A stretch of DNA of 10,969 bases from an uncultured Arenimonas sp. Lineage in GTDB: Bacteria; Pseudomonadota; Gammaproteobacteria; Xanthomonadales; Xanthomonadaceae. Shown piece by piece: positions 1 to 6,481 of the stretch (positions within the stretch are counted from its first letter, which is position 1; each line of letters starts with the position of its first letter). The stretch spans positions 1 through 10,969 of the forward strand of contig CAMPHE010000032.1 in assembly GCA_946885815.1 (NCBI GenBank), in the 5' to 3' direction. Under the pieces are notes generated by a model, which saw nothing but the letters and a program-made list of their open reading frames with translations, was not told where the DNA came from and did no database searches. A program made the position numbers and the translations under genes.

Positions 1-4
1 GGTC

Positions 5-1465
5 GTGGCGCCGACACTGGCCGAGAAGATCGACGCGGCGGTACGCCCGGTTGCCGACGCCGTGTCCGGCGTCATCTTCGCGTCCGTCCGCGTCGCCGGC
101 ACCGACGACGCGCCGGTGATGTTTCCGCTGATCGTCGGCTGGCTGATCCTCGCCGGCCTGGTGTTCACGCTGTACTTCCGCTTCATCAACCTCCGCGGCT
201 TCAGGCACGGGTTCGACCTGATACGGGGCAGATATTCGGACCCCACCTGCGCCGGAGAAGTGAGCCACTTCCGCGCGCTGACGTCGGCGGTGTCGGGCAC
301 CGTCGGCCTCGGCAACATCGCCGGTGTCGCGGTCGCGATCACGATCGGCGGCCCGGGCGCGACGTTCTGGATGGTGCTCGCCGGCTTCCTCGGCATGAGT
401 TCGAAGTTCGTCGAATGCACGCTGGGCGTGATGTATCGCCTCGAGAAGCCCGACGGCACGATCTCCGGCGGGCCGATGTACTACCTGCGCCGCGGCATCG
501 CCGAGAACTACCCGAGGCTGGCGCCGCTCGGCGTCGTGCTGGCCGTCGTCTTCGCGCTGTGCACGATGCTCGGCGCGATCGGCGCCGGCGCGATGTTCCA
601 GGCGAACCAGGCGTACGCGCAGATGGCGAACGTGTCCGGTGGCGCGCTGGCGGATTCCAGCCTCGGCTTCGGCCTCGTGTATGCCGTCCTCGCGGGCATC
701 GTCGTCATCGGCGGCATTTCGCGCATCGGCAGTGTCACCGCGCGGCTGGTGCCGGGCATGGCAGCGCTGTACCTGATCGGCGCCGCGTTCGTGATCCTCA
801 GCAACCTCGGCCAGGTGCCGGCGGCGTTCATGGCGATCATCGACGGCGCGTTCACCGCCGAAGGCGTCGCCGGCGGCGTCGTCGGCGCGCTGATCCAGGG
901 CTTCCGCCGCGCGGCGTTCTCGAACGAGGCCGGGCTGGGTTCGGCGGCGATCGCGCATTCGGCCGTCAAGACGCGAGAGCCGGTCACCGAAGGTTTCGTC
1001 GCGCTCTGGGAGCCGTTCATCGACACGGTCGTGATCTGCACGATGACCGCGCTGGTGATCATCATCACGAACCAGCACGTGGTCGGCGGCGCCGACGGCG
1101 TGCAGCTGACGTCCAACGCGTTCGCGACGGTCGGCAGCTGGATGCCTTACGCGCTGGCGGTGGTCGTGCTGCTGTTCGCGTTCTCGACGACGATCACGTG
1201 GGGCTATTACGGCGCGAAGGCGTGCAGCTTCCTGTTCCGCGAATCGAAGGTCGCGCTTTACGGCTTCAAGGTGTTCTACCTCGCGGCGGCCGTCGTCGGC
1301 TGCACGATGCCGCTGGGCAGCATCGTCGACATCGCCGACGCGCTGCTGTTCATCATGGCGATCCCGAACCTGATCGGCGTGTACCTGCTGATGCCGGTCG
1401 TGAAGCGCGAACTGCAGAGCTACCTCGCGCGGCTGAAGTCCGGCGAAATCCGGCCGACGTGCTGA
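5..1465 (+). CDS. Sodium:alanine symporter family (AGCS) amino-acid transporter
   Basis: This is an integral inner-membrane carrier that imports alanine or glycine with sodium. The 486 residues match the family's usual length. Family hallmarks are all visible: SGTVGLGNIAG (97-107), GGPGATFWM (115-123), GGPMYY (155-160), FSNEAGLGSAAIAHSA (305-320) and STTITWGYYG (394-403). About ten hydrophobic segments are spread over residues 40-465. The start is a GTG at base 5; the frame stays open to the window edge, so an upstream start and the ribosome binding site may lie outside. The N-terminus (an amphipathic stretch, then the first membrane segment near residue 40) looks complete for the family. The gene converges on the permease at 1484-2782 with only 18 bp between the stops. 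Substrate is inferred from family. Family assignment is firm; the exact start is uncertain. Confidence 0.93.
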   Translation: MAPTLAEKIDAAVRPVADAVSGVIFASVRVAGTDDAPVMFPLIVGWLILAGLVFTLYFRFINLRGFRHGFDLIRGRYSDPTCAGEVSHFRALTSAVSGTVGLGNIAGVAVAITIGGPGATFWMVLAGFLGMSSKFVECTLGVMYRLEKPDGTISGGPMYYLRRGIAENYPRLAPLGVVLAVVFALCTMLGAIGAGAMFQANQAYAQMANVSGGALADSSLGFGLVYAVLAGIVVIGGISRIGSVTARLVPGMAALYLIGAAFVILSNLGQVPAAFMAIIDGAFTAEGVAGGVVGALIQGFRRAAFSNEAGLGSAAIAHSAVKTREPVTEGFVALWEPFIDTVVICTMTALVIIITNQHVVGGADGVQLTSNAFATVGSWMPYALAVVVLLFAFSTTITWGYYGAKACSFLFRESKVALYGFKVFYLAAAVVGCTMPLGSIVDIADALLFIMAIPNLIGVYLLMPVVKRELQSYLARLKSGEIRPTC

Positions 1466-1475
1466 ATCGGGCCGG
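1450..1475 (+). terminator. Weak GC hairpin around the AGCS stop codon
   Basis: CCGGCC at 1450-1455 can pair with GGCCGG at 1470-1475 across a 14-nt loop that contains the TGA stop (1463-1465). On the minus strand, CCGGC (1487-1491) can pair with GCCGG (1471-1475) around the stop of the convergent permease. There is no U-tract, so intrinsic termination is doubtful. In DNA this GC-rich such pairings also occur by chance. Confidence 0.25.
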
Positions 1476-1483
1476 CGCGGGTC

Positions 1484-2782
1484 TCAGCCGGTCGTCGCGC
1501 GGGCCCGCGTTCCGAACAGGCGGAACAGGATCCAGCTGACCACCGCGACCGCGAATGCGCCGGCGATCATCGTCCACGGCGAAGTGAAGATCAGCAGCCC
1601 GCAGCCGAGCAGCGCGCCGATGCCGAGCGCCTTTTCGCGCAGGCCGGAGGGTTTTTCCGGCGTGCCGACGATCAGCGACAGCCCGGCGGCGAAGTAGGCG
1701 AGCACGATCAGCAGCGTCACCCAGCCGATCAGCGTGCCGAACTGGTCGGCGACGGTCGGGGCCAGCGTCAGGAACGCGATGCCGGTCATCGCCAGCGCGA
1801 CGAACAGCAGGCCCCAGTGCGCGGCGCCGTTGCGCAGCGTGTGGCCGAACCAGCGCGGCAGGTAGCCGCGCTGCGCGGCGCGCGCGCCGGCTTCGCCGGT
1901 CACCTGCATCCAGCCGCCGAGCGTGCCGGTGGCCTTCAGCGCCGCGGCGCCGGCGATCAGCGGCCCGGCCCACGGCCCGAGGATGGCCACCGCGACCAGC
2001 ACGAACGGCGCGCTCGAATCGGCGAGTTCGCCGTGCGGCACGATGCCCATCACCAGCACCGACGACACGAGGTAGACGACGCCGGCGATCAGGACGCCGC
2101 CGATCGTCGCGCGCGGCACGTTGCGGTCCGGGTCCTCGACGAGGCCGGCGACCATCGCGCCGGTTTCCAGCCCGACGAACGCCCAGAACACCGGCGCCAG
2201 GTTGGCCATCACCACGCTCAGGTCGCTGGCGGCGGTGACGTTCCAGGCGGCGTCGTAGATGCCGCGGTCGAAGCTGCCCCAGCCGGTGGTCAGCACCATC
2301 GCCACCGGCAGCAGGCCGAACACGACGCAGAACGACTGGAAGCGCGCGACCGGCCGCGGCCCGAGCAGGTTCACGGCGAACATCGCCCAGATCAGCGCCA
2401 GCTGGCCGCACAGGCGCAGCGTGCCGTCGTCGCCGGCGATCGGCAGCAGCATCACGAGATAACCGAACGCCGCGACCGCGATCGCGTTGTTGCCGGCCCA
2501 GGCGGCGACCCAGTACAGCGTCGTCGCGAGGAAGCCCATGTCCCGGCCCAGCGCCGGCCGCACGTAGTCGTCCGGGCTGGAAAGATCGGGATAGCTGCGG
2601 GCGAGGCGGGCGAACGCGGCGCCGATGACGATCGCGATCACCAGCCCGATGACCCACGACAGCGCCGTGACGCCGCCCTGGCCGGCCAGCGAGGCCGGCA
2701 GCAGGAAGAAGCCCGAGCCGATCATGTTGTTGGCCACGAGGAACGTGGCCAGCCATGGCCCGATCTTCTTCACGTTCGCCAT
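1484..2782 (-). CDS. APC-superfamily basic amino-acid/polyamine antiporter (AdiC/PotE/CadB-like)
   Basis: This is a 432-residue, roughly 12-helix inner-membrane transporter. It resembles E. coli AdiC (arginine/agmatine antiporter) along its whole length. The substrate-binding GSG is at 22-24 (in IGSGFFLLP), and Y73 and Y90 correspond to AdiC Y74 and Y93. W200 and E206 in FWAFVGLET correspond to W202 and E208, and W291 in GTLGGWMQV to W293. DPDRNVPRATIGGVLIAG (217-234) is also very AdiC-like. It starts 4 bp after the stop of the upstream permease; the GGAAG inside that gene's last codons is the likely ribosome binding site, so the two are translationally linked. No amino-acid decarboxylase is adjacent, so an acid-resistance antiport role is not supported, and uptake or exchange of another amino acid is equally possible. 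Family is firm, substrate open. Confidence 0.92.
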   Translation of the reverse strand: MANVKKIGPWLATFLVANNMIGSGFFLLPASLAGQGGVTALSWVIGLVIAIVIGAAFARLARSYPDLSSPDDYVRPALGRDMGFLATTLYWVAAWAGNNAIAVAAFGYLVMLLPIAGDDGTLRLCGQLALIWAMFAVNLLGPRPVARFQSFCVVFGLLPVAMVLTTGWGSFDRGIYDAAWNVTAASDLSVVMANLAPVFWAFVGLETGAMVAGLVEDPDRNVPRATIGGVLIAGVVYLVSSVLVMGIVPHGELADSSAPFVLVAVAILGPWAGPLIAGAAALKATGTLGGWMQVTGEAGARAAQRGYLPRWFGHTLRNGAAHWGLLFVALAMTGIAFLTLAPTVADQFGTLIGWVTLLIVLAYFAAGLSLIVGTPEKPSGLREKALGIGALLGCGLLIFTSPWTMIAGAFAVAVVSWILFRLFGTRARATTG

Positions 2783-2786
2783 CGGA

Positions 2787-4250
2787 TTACTTCCGGAGAT
2801 TGCTGTGGCGGTAGCCGTAGCCGAAGTAGATGAGCATGCCGATCGCGGTCCAGCCGAGCATCAGCGTGTAGTGCTCCTTGAACGGCTGCCAGAACAGGTA
2901 CAGGCAGGCGGCGGCGCCGGCGAGGCACACGAACCAGACGCCACGCACCCGGAACGGCCGCGGCAGATCCGGCCGCGTGCGGCGCAGGATCAGCACGCCG
3001 ACGCAGACCGTCGCGAACGCGAGCAGCGTGCCCATCGACACCAGGTCGCCGAGCACGCCGATCGGCAGGAAGCCGGCGAGCACCGCGGCGATGACGCCGA
3101 CGATGATCGTGCCGATGTACGGCGTCTGGTGCTTCGGGTGGATCTTCGCCATGAACGGCGGCAGCAGGCCGTCCTTCGACATCGAGTAGAAGATGCGCGG
3201 CTGGCCCATCAGCATCACCAGGATCACCGAGCTGAGGCCGGCGATCGCGCCGATCTCGACCACCCACTTCAGCCACAGCAGGCTCGGATACGCCTCCAGC
3301 ACCGTCGCGACGGGCTTGGCCGTGCCGAGCTGCGAGTACGGCAGCATGCCGGTGAGCACCGCGGCCATCAGGATGTAGATCAGCGTGCAGAAGAACAGCG
3401 AACCGAGGATGCCGATCGGCATGTCGCGCTGCGGGTTCTTCGCCTCGCCAGCCGCGGTGGAGACCGCGTCGAAGCCGATGTAGGCGAAGAACACGACCGC
3501 CGCGCCGCGGATCACGCCGTCCATGCCGTACTGGCCCGGGCCGGTGTTTTCCGGAATGAAGGGCACCCAGTTGTCCGGGTTGACGTACTGCGCGCCGAAC
3601 GCGAGGAACAGCAGGATCACGACGACCTTGATCGCGACGATGACCGAGTTGACCATCGCCGACTGCGTGATGCCGACGTAGCACAGGCCGCTGATCGCCG
3701 CGATGATCAGCACCGCGGGCAGGTTGATGATGCCGCCGGTGTAGGCGAGCGACCCTTCCACCATGTTCAGCGGCGCCTGCGACAGCGCCGTCGGCAGCGC
3801 CATGCCGAGGTTGCCGAGCATGCTGTTGAGGTAGCCCGACCAGCCGACCGCGACGGTCGACGCGGCGAACATGTATTCGAGCACCAGGTTCCAGCCGATG
3901 AACCACGCGACGAATTCGCCGAGCGTGGCGTAGGAATACGAGTAGGCGCTGCCGGAGACCGGCATCATCGCCGCGAACTCGGCGTAGCACAGGCCGGCGA
4001 ACGCGCAGGCGATACCGGCGATGACGAAGCTGAGCATCACGGCCGGGCCGGCATACGCGGCGGCGGCCTGGCCGCTGAGCACGAAGATGCCGGCACCGAT
4101 GACCGCGCCGACGCCGAGGAACACCAGCTGGCGCGCGGTGAGCGTGCGCTTGAGCGTGGCTTCGCCGGTCAGGCTGCCTTCGACCGGCTCGCCGGCGTCG
4201 ACGTGCGGGGCCGGAGCGACCGGCTTGACCGCGAACAGATTCTTGAGCAT
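2787..4250 (-). CDS. APC-superfamily amino-acid permease (cationic amino acid transporter-like)
   Basis: This 487-residue inner-membrane permease is of the bacterial CAT/YfnA type, proton-coupled amino-acid uptake in characterised relatives. The first helix carries GVGAVIGAGIFVLSG (46-60), the unwound substrate site of the APC fold. Other family marks are PVSGSAYSYSYATLGE (97-112), AYIGFDAVSTAAGEAKNPQR (256-275) and GQPRIFYSMSKDGLLPP (349-365). I chose the ATG at 4250 because AGGGG lies 6 nt upstream; an in-frame extension to 4304 has no family-like sequence. The long hydrophilic N-terminus (about 38 residues) precedes helix 1. It is the first gene of an operon with the AdiC-like permease 4 bp downstream. 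A candidate promoter lies at 4325-4354 in the 143-bp spacer shared with the divergent Nudix gene. Substrate cannot be read from sequence. Confidence 0.92.
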   Translation of the reverse strand: MLKNLFAVKPVAPAPHVDAGEPVEGSLTGEATLKRTLTARQLVFLGVGAVIGAGIFVLSGQAAAAYAGPAVMLSFVIAGIACAFAGLCYAEFAAMMPVSGSAYSYSYATLGEFVAWFIGWNLVLEYMFAASTVAVGWSGYLNSMLGNLGMALPTALSQAPLNMVEGSLAYTGGIINLPAVLIIAAISGLCYVGITQSAMVNSVIVAIKVVVILLFLAFGAQYVNPDNWVPFIPENTGPGQYGMDGVIRGAAVVFFAYIGFDAVSTAAGEAKNPQRDMPIGILGSLFFCTLIYILMAAVLTGMLPYSQLGTAKPVATVLEAYPSLLWLKWVVEIGAIAGLSSVILVMLMGQPRIFYSMSKDGLLPPFMAKIHPKHQTPYIGTIIVGVIAAVLAGFLPIGVLGDLVSMGTLLAFATVCVGVLILRRTRPDLPRPFRVRGVWFVCLAGAAACLYLFWQPFKEHYTLMLGWTAIGMLIYFGYGYRHSNLRK

Positions 4251-4254
4251 TCGA

Positions 4255-4261
4255 TTCCCCT
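4255..4261 (-). promoter_or_regulatory. Ribosome binding site that fixes the permease start
   Basis: On the minus strand AGGGGAA precedes the ATG at 4250, with a 6-nt gap from AGGGG to the start codon. It supports this start over the longer in-frame extension beginning at 4304. Confidence 0.65.
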
Positions 4262-4278
4262 GGAACGGATTGGAACGG
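4261..4278. repeat. Tandem 8-bp direct repeat TGGAACGG
   Basis: TGGAACGG occurs at 4261-4268 and again at 4271-4278, one helical turn (10 bp) apart, directly upstream of the permease ribosome binding site. The spacing would suit a protein bound to one DNA face or a leader element, but it may be coincidental. No known operator is recognised. Confidence 0.4.
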
Positions 4279-4324
4279 GCCTGGCGGCGTCGCGCGCCGC
4301 GCACCCCGGCGCGAACGGCGGGCC

Positions 4325-4354
4325 ACCATAACCCGGCCCGGGAAAAATCGGCAA
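4325..4354 (-). promoter_or_regulatory. Candidate sigma-70 promoter for the permease operon
   Basis: On the minus strand TTGCCG (4354-4349, 4 of 6 matches to TTGACA) and TATGGT (4330-4325, 4 of 6 to TATAAT) are separated by 18 bp, with an A/T run inside the spacer that stands out in this GC-rich DNA. Transcription would start near 4318, giving a leader of about 68 nt. This is pattern matching only. Confidence 0.4.
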
Positions 4355-4393
4355 GACGCAGTGCGGGGGCGGTTCCTGCCAGAATCGCGGCCC

Positions 4394-4975
4394 ATGACTT
4401 CCGACCTGATGCCGACCCGCGAAGCGCCCCTGCCGCTGTCGCGGATGCTGGCCGACTACGCGATCCGCCACCCCGACGACGCGGCCGTGGTCGCAGAATT
4501 CCGGCGCTTCCTCGGGTCGTCGCCGGCGACCTTCGAGCGGCGGCACGCGGTGGGGCATTTCACGGGTTCGGCGTTCGTCGTCAGCGCCGACGGCGAGCGC
4601 ACGCTGCTGATGCACCACCGCAAGCTGGGCCTGTGGGTGCAGCCGGGCGGGCACGCCGACGGCGACCCCGACCTGGCGGCGGTCGCGCTGCGCGAGGCGC
4701 AGGAGGAAACCGGGCTGCGCGGGCTGACGCTCGAACCGGGCATCTTCGACCTCGACCGCCACGCGATCCCGGCGCGCCGCGACGAGCCGGAACATTTCCA
4801 CTACGACGTGCGTTTCGTCGTTCGTGCCGCCGCGGGCGAGGCGTTCGCGCTCAACGAAGAATCGCTGGCGCTGGCGTGGCGGGCGATCGGTACGGTGGCG
4901 GCCGACCCGCAGGCGGACGCGTCGGTGCGGCGGATGGCGCGCAGATGGCTCGCGCGCCGCGAACCGCCCGCGTGA
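4394..4975 (+). CDS. Nudix hydrolase
   Basis: This is a 193-residue soluble protein predicted to hydrolyse a nucleoside diphosphate linked to some moiety X. The Nudix box lies at about 86-108: GHADGDPDLAAVAL followed by REAQEETGL, with the metal-binding REXXEE core intact (R100, E101, E104, E105). The first acidic residue of the consensus (GX5E) is replaced by proline (P92), as in other Nudix proteins with the GGHADGDPDL sequence. Residues 1-50 form a helical lead before the fold. The ATG at 4394 gives a sensible N-terminus; a GTG at 4361 and an ATG at 4409 are alternatives, and none has a strong ribosome binding site. It is divergent from the permease operon and convergent with efpL. The substrate cannot be inferred. 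Confidence 0.88.
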   Translation: MTSDLMPTREAPLPLSRMLADYAIRHPDDAAVVAEFRRFLGSSPATFERRHAVGHFTGSAFVVSADGERTLLMHHRKLGLWVQPGGHADGDPDLAAVALREAQEETGLRGLTLEPGIFDLDRHAIPARRDEPEHFHYDVRFVVRAAAGEAFALNEESLALAWRAIGTVAADPQADASVRRMARRWLARREPPA

Positions 4976-4983
4976 GCGGGCGG
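4964..4983. terminator. Perfect 8-bp GC hairpin with the Nudix stop codon in its loop
   Basis: CCGCCCGC (4964-4971), loop GTGA (4972-4975) and GCGGGCGG (4976-4983) form a perfect stem in the gap between the convergent Nudix and efpL genes. The TGA stop lies entirely in the loop. No T-tract follows on either strand, so it may act as an RNA 3'-end stabiliser or a bidirectional pause site rather than a classical intrinsic terminator. Confidence 0.45.
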
Positions 4984-5001
4984 CGCGCGCGGCGTCGCAT
5001 G

Positions 5002-5580
5002 TCAGTGGTTGGACCGCTCCGCCCGCCCTGCGAATTCGCCGGTCGCCGTCGACACTTCGATGCGCTCGCCGGTGACGATGTATTCCGGGACCATGATCTC
5101 GATGCCGGTATTGAGGCGCGCCGGTTTCGGACGCTTGGTCGCGGTGCCGCCCTTGAGTTCCGGCGGGGTGTCGACCACTTCGAGCACCACCGACGGCGGC
5201 AGCTGCACCGCGACCGGCGCGTCTTCGATCAGCAGCACGTAGCAGCCCTCGAGGCCTTCGGTGATGTAGCCGGCGGCGTCGCCGACGACGTCGGCGTCGA
5301 GCTGGTAGGGCGTGTAGTCCTCGGCGTCGAGGAACACGAAGGCGTCGCCGTCCTTGTACGAGAAGTTCGATTCGCGCCGGCTCAGCTCGACCTCGCGCAG
5401 CTCGTCCTCGGCGCCGACGCTGAGGTCGTACTTCACGCCGCCGGGCACCGAATACATCGTGAAGCGGTACTTGACGTTGCCGCCGCGGCCCTGGGGCGAA
5501 CTGCGTTCGATATCGCGCACCTGGTACACGGTGCCGGCGTGTTCGATGACGTTGCCTTTCTTTACGTCGAAAGCTTTCAT
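5002..5580 (-). CDS. efpL: Elongation factor P-like protein EfpL (YeiP)
   Basis: This 192-residue cytoplasmic translation factor is a paralogue of EF-P that binds stalled ribosomes. It aligns end to end with E. coli YeiP (190 residues): KKGNV near the start, then SPQGRGG (28-34), [33 protein letters not shown] and [13 protein letters not shown]. The tip of the domain I loop carries arginine (R32), matching R33 of E. coli EfpL, rather than the modifiable lysine of classical EF-P; this is what separates the two groups. The fold is a KOW-like N-domain plus two OB domains. The ATG at 5580 is the only sensible start, but the ribosome binding site is weak and the leader holds a REP-like hairpin. 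It lies 48 bp downstream of the dehydrogenase gene on the same strand, so co-transcription is possible. Confidence 0.93.
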   Translation of the reverse strand: MKAFDVKKGNVIEHAGTVYQVRDIERSSPQGRGGNVKYRFTMYSVPGGVKYDLSVGAEDELREVELSRRESNFSYKDGDAFVFLDAEDYTPYQLDADVVGDAAGYITEGLEGCYVLLIEDAPVAVQLPPSVVLEVVDTPPELKGGTATKRPKPARLNTGIEIMVPEYIVTGERIEVSTATGEFAGRAERSNH

Positions 5581-5590
5581 TTCGTTCGCA

Positions 5591-5613
5591 TCGCGGCTGA
5601 AGCCGCTCCTACA
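5591..5613 (-). repeat. REP-like palindromic element in the efpL leader
   Basis: Read on the minus strand, the segment contains GGAGCGGCTTCAGCCGC preceded by GTA and followed by GA. The core stem GCGGC/GCCGC closes a TTCA loop (5593-5606). This matches the repetitive extragenic palindromes frequent in Pseudomonas and Xanthomonadaceae, which are linked to RAYT (TnpA-REP) transposases. Only one copy is visible here and no RAYT gene is present. It ends 10 nt before the efpL ATG, so it would form part of the mRNA leader or of a dehydrogenase-efpL intercistronic RNA. Confidence 0.75.
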
Positions 5614-5628
5614 GTGGGGATCGGGTGG

Positions 5629-6399
5629 TTATTTCGGGGCGAGGCGGACGGCGCCATCGAGCCGGATCGTCTCGCCGTTGAGGTAGCGGTTGCCGAGGAT
5701 GTACGCGACGAGGTCGGCGAACTCCTCCGGCCGGCCGAGACGCGACGGGAACGGGATCGAGGCCGACAGCGACTGCTGCACGGCTTCCGGCATGCCGTCG
5801 ACCATCGGTGTCCAGAAGATGCCGGGAGCGACAGTGTTGACGCGGATGCCGAAGCGCGACAGCTCGCGCGCCATCGGCAGCGTCATCGCGACCACGCCGC
5901 CCTTCGACGCGGAATAGGCGGCCTGGCCGATCTGCCCTTCGTACGCGGCGACGCTCGCGGTATTGACGATCACGCCGCGCTCGCCGTCTTCGCCGGCAGG
6001 CAGGTGCTGCATCAGGTCGGCGGCGGCCTTGGCGACGTTGAAGCTGCCGACGAGGTTCACCATCACCGTCGTCGCGAAAGTCTTCAGCGGCATCGGCGCT
6101 TCCTTGCCCAGCACGCGGCCGGCGCCGAGGATCTCGGCGCAGTTGATCGCGGCGTTGACGCTGCCCCTGAAGTCGCGCGCCGCGGCGACATTGGCGACGA
6201 CGGCCGCCTCGTCGGTGACGTCGACCCGGAAATAGCGCGCGGCGCCCTCGCCGAGCTCGGCCACGGCGGCGGCGCCCTTTTCGTCGTTCACGTCGAACAG
6301 CGCGACTTTCGCGCCGGCCGCGACCAGATGCCGGGCGACGGCGAAGCCGAGGCCGGAAACGCCGCCGGTGACGACGGCACGGATGTCGTTGAGCTGCAT
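5629..6399 (-). CDS. Short-chain dehydrogenase, HSD10-like 3-hydroxyacyl-CoA dehydrogenase
   Basis: This 256-residue NAD-dependent classical SDR closely resembles human HSD17B10 (type 2 3-hydroxyacyl-CoA / 2-methyl-3-hydroxybutyryl-CoA dehydrogenase). Visible features are the cofactor loop TGGVSGLG (11-18), an acidic residue after strand beta-2 (D36, NAD preference), N115, S149 and Y162-x3-K166 of the catalytic tetrad. NTASVAAYEGQIGQAAYSAS (146-165) and the C-terminal FPSRLGRPEEFADL and NGETIRLDGA are typical of this subfamily. The usual NCAG motif reads NCAE (86-89), an unusual glycine-to-glutamate change. GAGGGG lies 6 nt before the ATG. Likely role: oxidation of short or branched 3-hydroxyacyl-CoAs from isoleucine or fatty acids, which fits the nearby liu genes. 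Substrate is inference. Confidence 0.88.
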   Translation of the reverse strand: MQLNDIRAVVTGGVSGLGFAVARHLVAAGAKVALFDVNDEKGAAAVAELGEGAARYFRVDVTDEAAVVANVAAARDFRGSVNAAINCAEILGAGRVLGKEAPMPLKTFATTVMVNLVGSFNVAKAAADLMQHLPAGEDGERGVIVNTASVAAYEGQIGQAAYSASKGGVVAMTLPMARELSRFGIRVNTVAPGIFWTPMVDGMPEAVQQSLSASIPFPSRLGRPEEFADLVAYILGNRYLNGETIRLDGAVRLAPK

Positions 6400-6418
6400 G
6401 GATCGCCCCTCGGGGAAA

Positions 6419-6442
6419 GGCGGCGATTCTAAGCGATCCGCC
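6419..6442 (-). terminator. Possible weak terminator between the GGDEF/EAL gene and the dehydrogenase
   Basis: Read on the minus strand, GGCGG (6442-6438) can pair with CCGCC (6423-6419) across a 14-nt loop and is followed by TTT. The 5-bp stem and short U-run make this weak. It sits in the 73-bp gap between the two genes, where nothing else is recognisable apart from the dehydrogenase ribosome binding site. Confidence 0.25.
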
Positions 6443-6466
6443 GTCGTCGCGGCGCGCCCGCCGTAC

Positions 6467-6481
6467 CCCGCCTCAGGCCGG
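6467..6481 (-). terminator. GC hairpin closed around the GGDEF/EAL stop codon
   Basis: On the minus strand CCGGCC, then TGA (the stop codon, 6475-6473), then GGCGGG pairs in five of six positions with a 3-nt loop. It resembles the stop-codon hairpins at 4964-4983 and 9135-9148. No U-tract follows. Confidence 0.25.

Noticed and set aside
1498..1509. 12-bp perfect palindrome CGCGGGCCCGCG
   Set aside because: It is inside the last codons of the AdiC-like gene, has no loop for an RNA hairpin, and is expected by chance in GC-rich coding DNA.
2625..4331. Long plus-strand open frame antisense to the permease genes
   Set aside because: Its translation is a low-complexity Arg/Asp/His/Glu-rich mirror of the real membrane-protein genes on the other strand, typical of third-position GC bias. 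No domain is visible.
6406..6415. CCCC-TC-GGGG mini-hairpin over the dehydrogenase ribosome binding site
   Set aside because: Only 4 bp with a 2-nt loop, so it is not a stable regulatory structure.
4021..6432. Long plus-strand open frame running through Nudix, efpL and dehydrogenase
   Set aside because: It crosses three recognised genes in the wrong frame or strand and shows no family resemblance.
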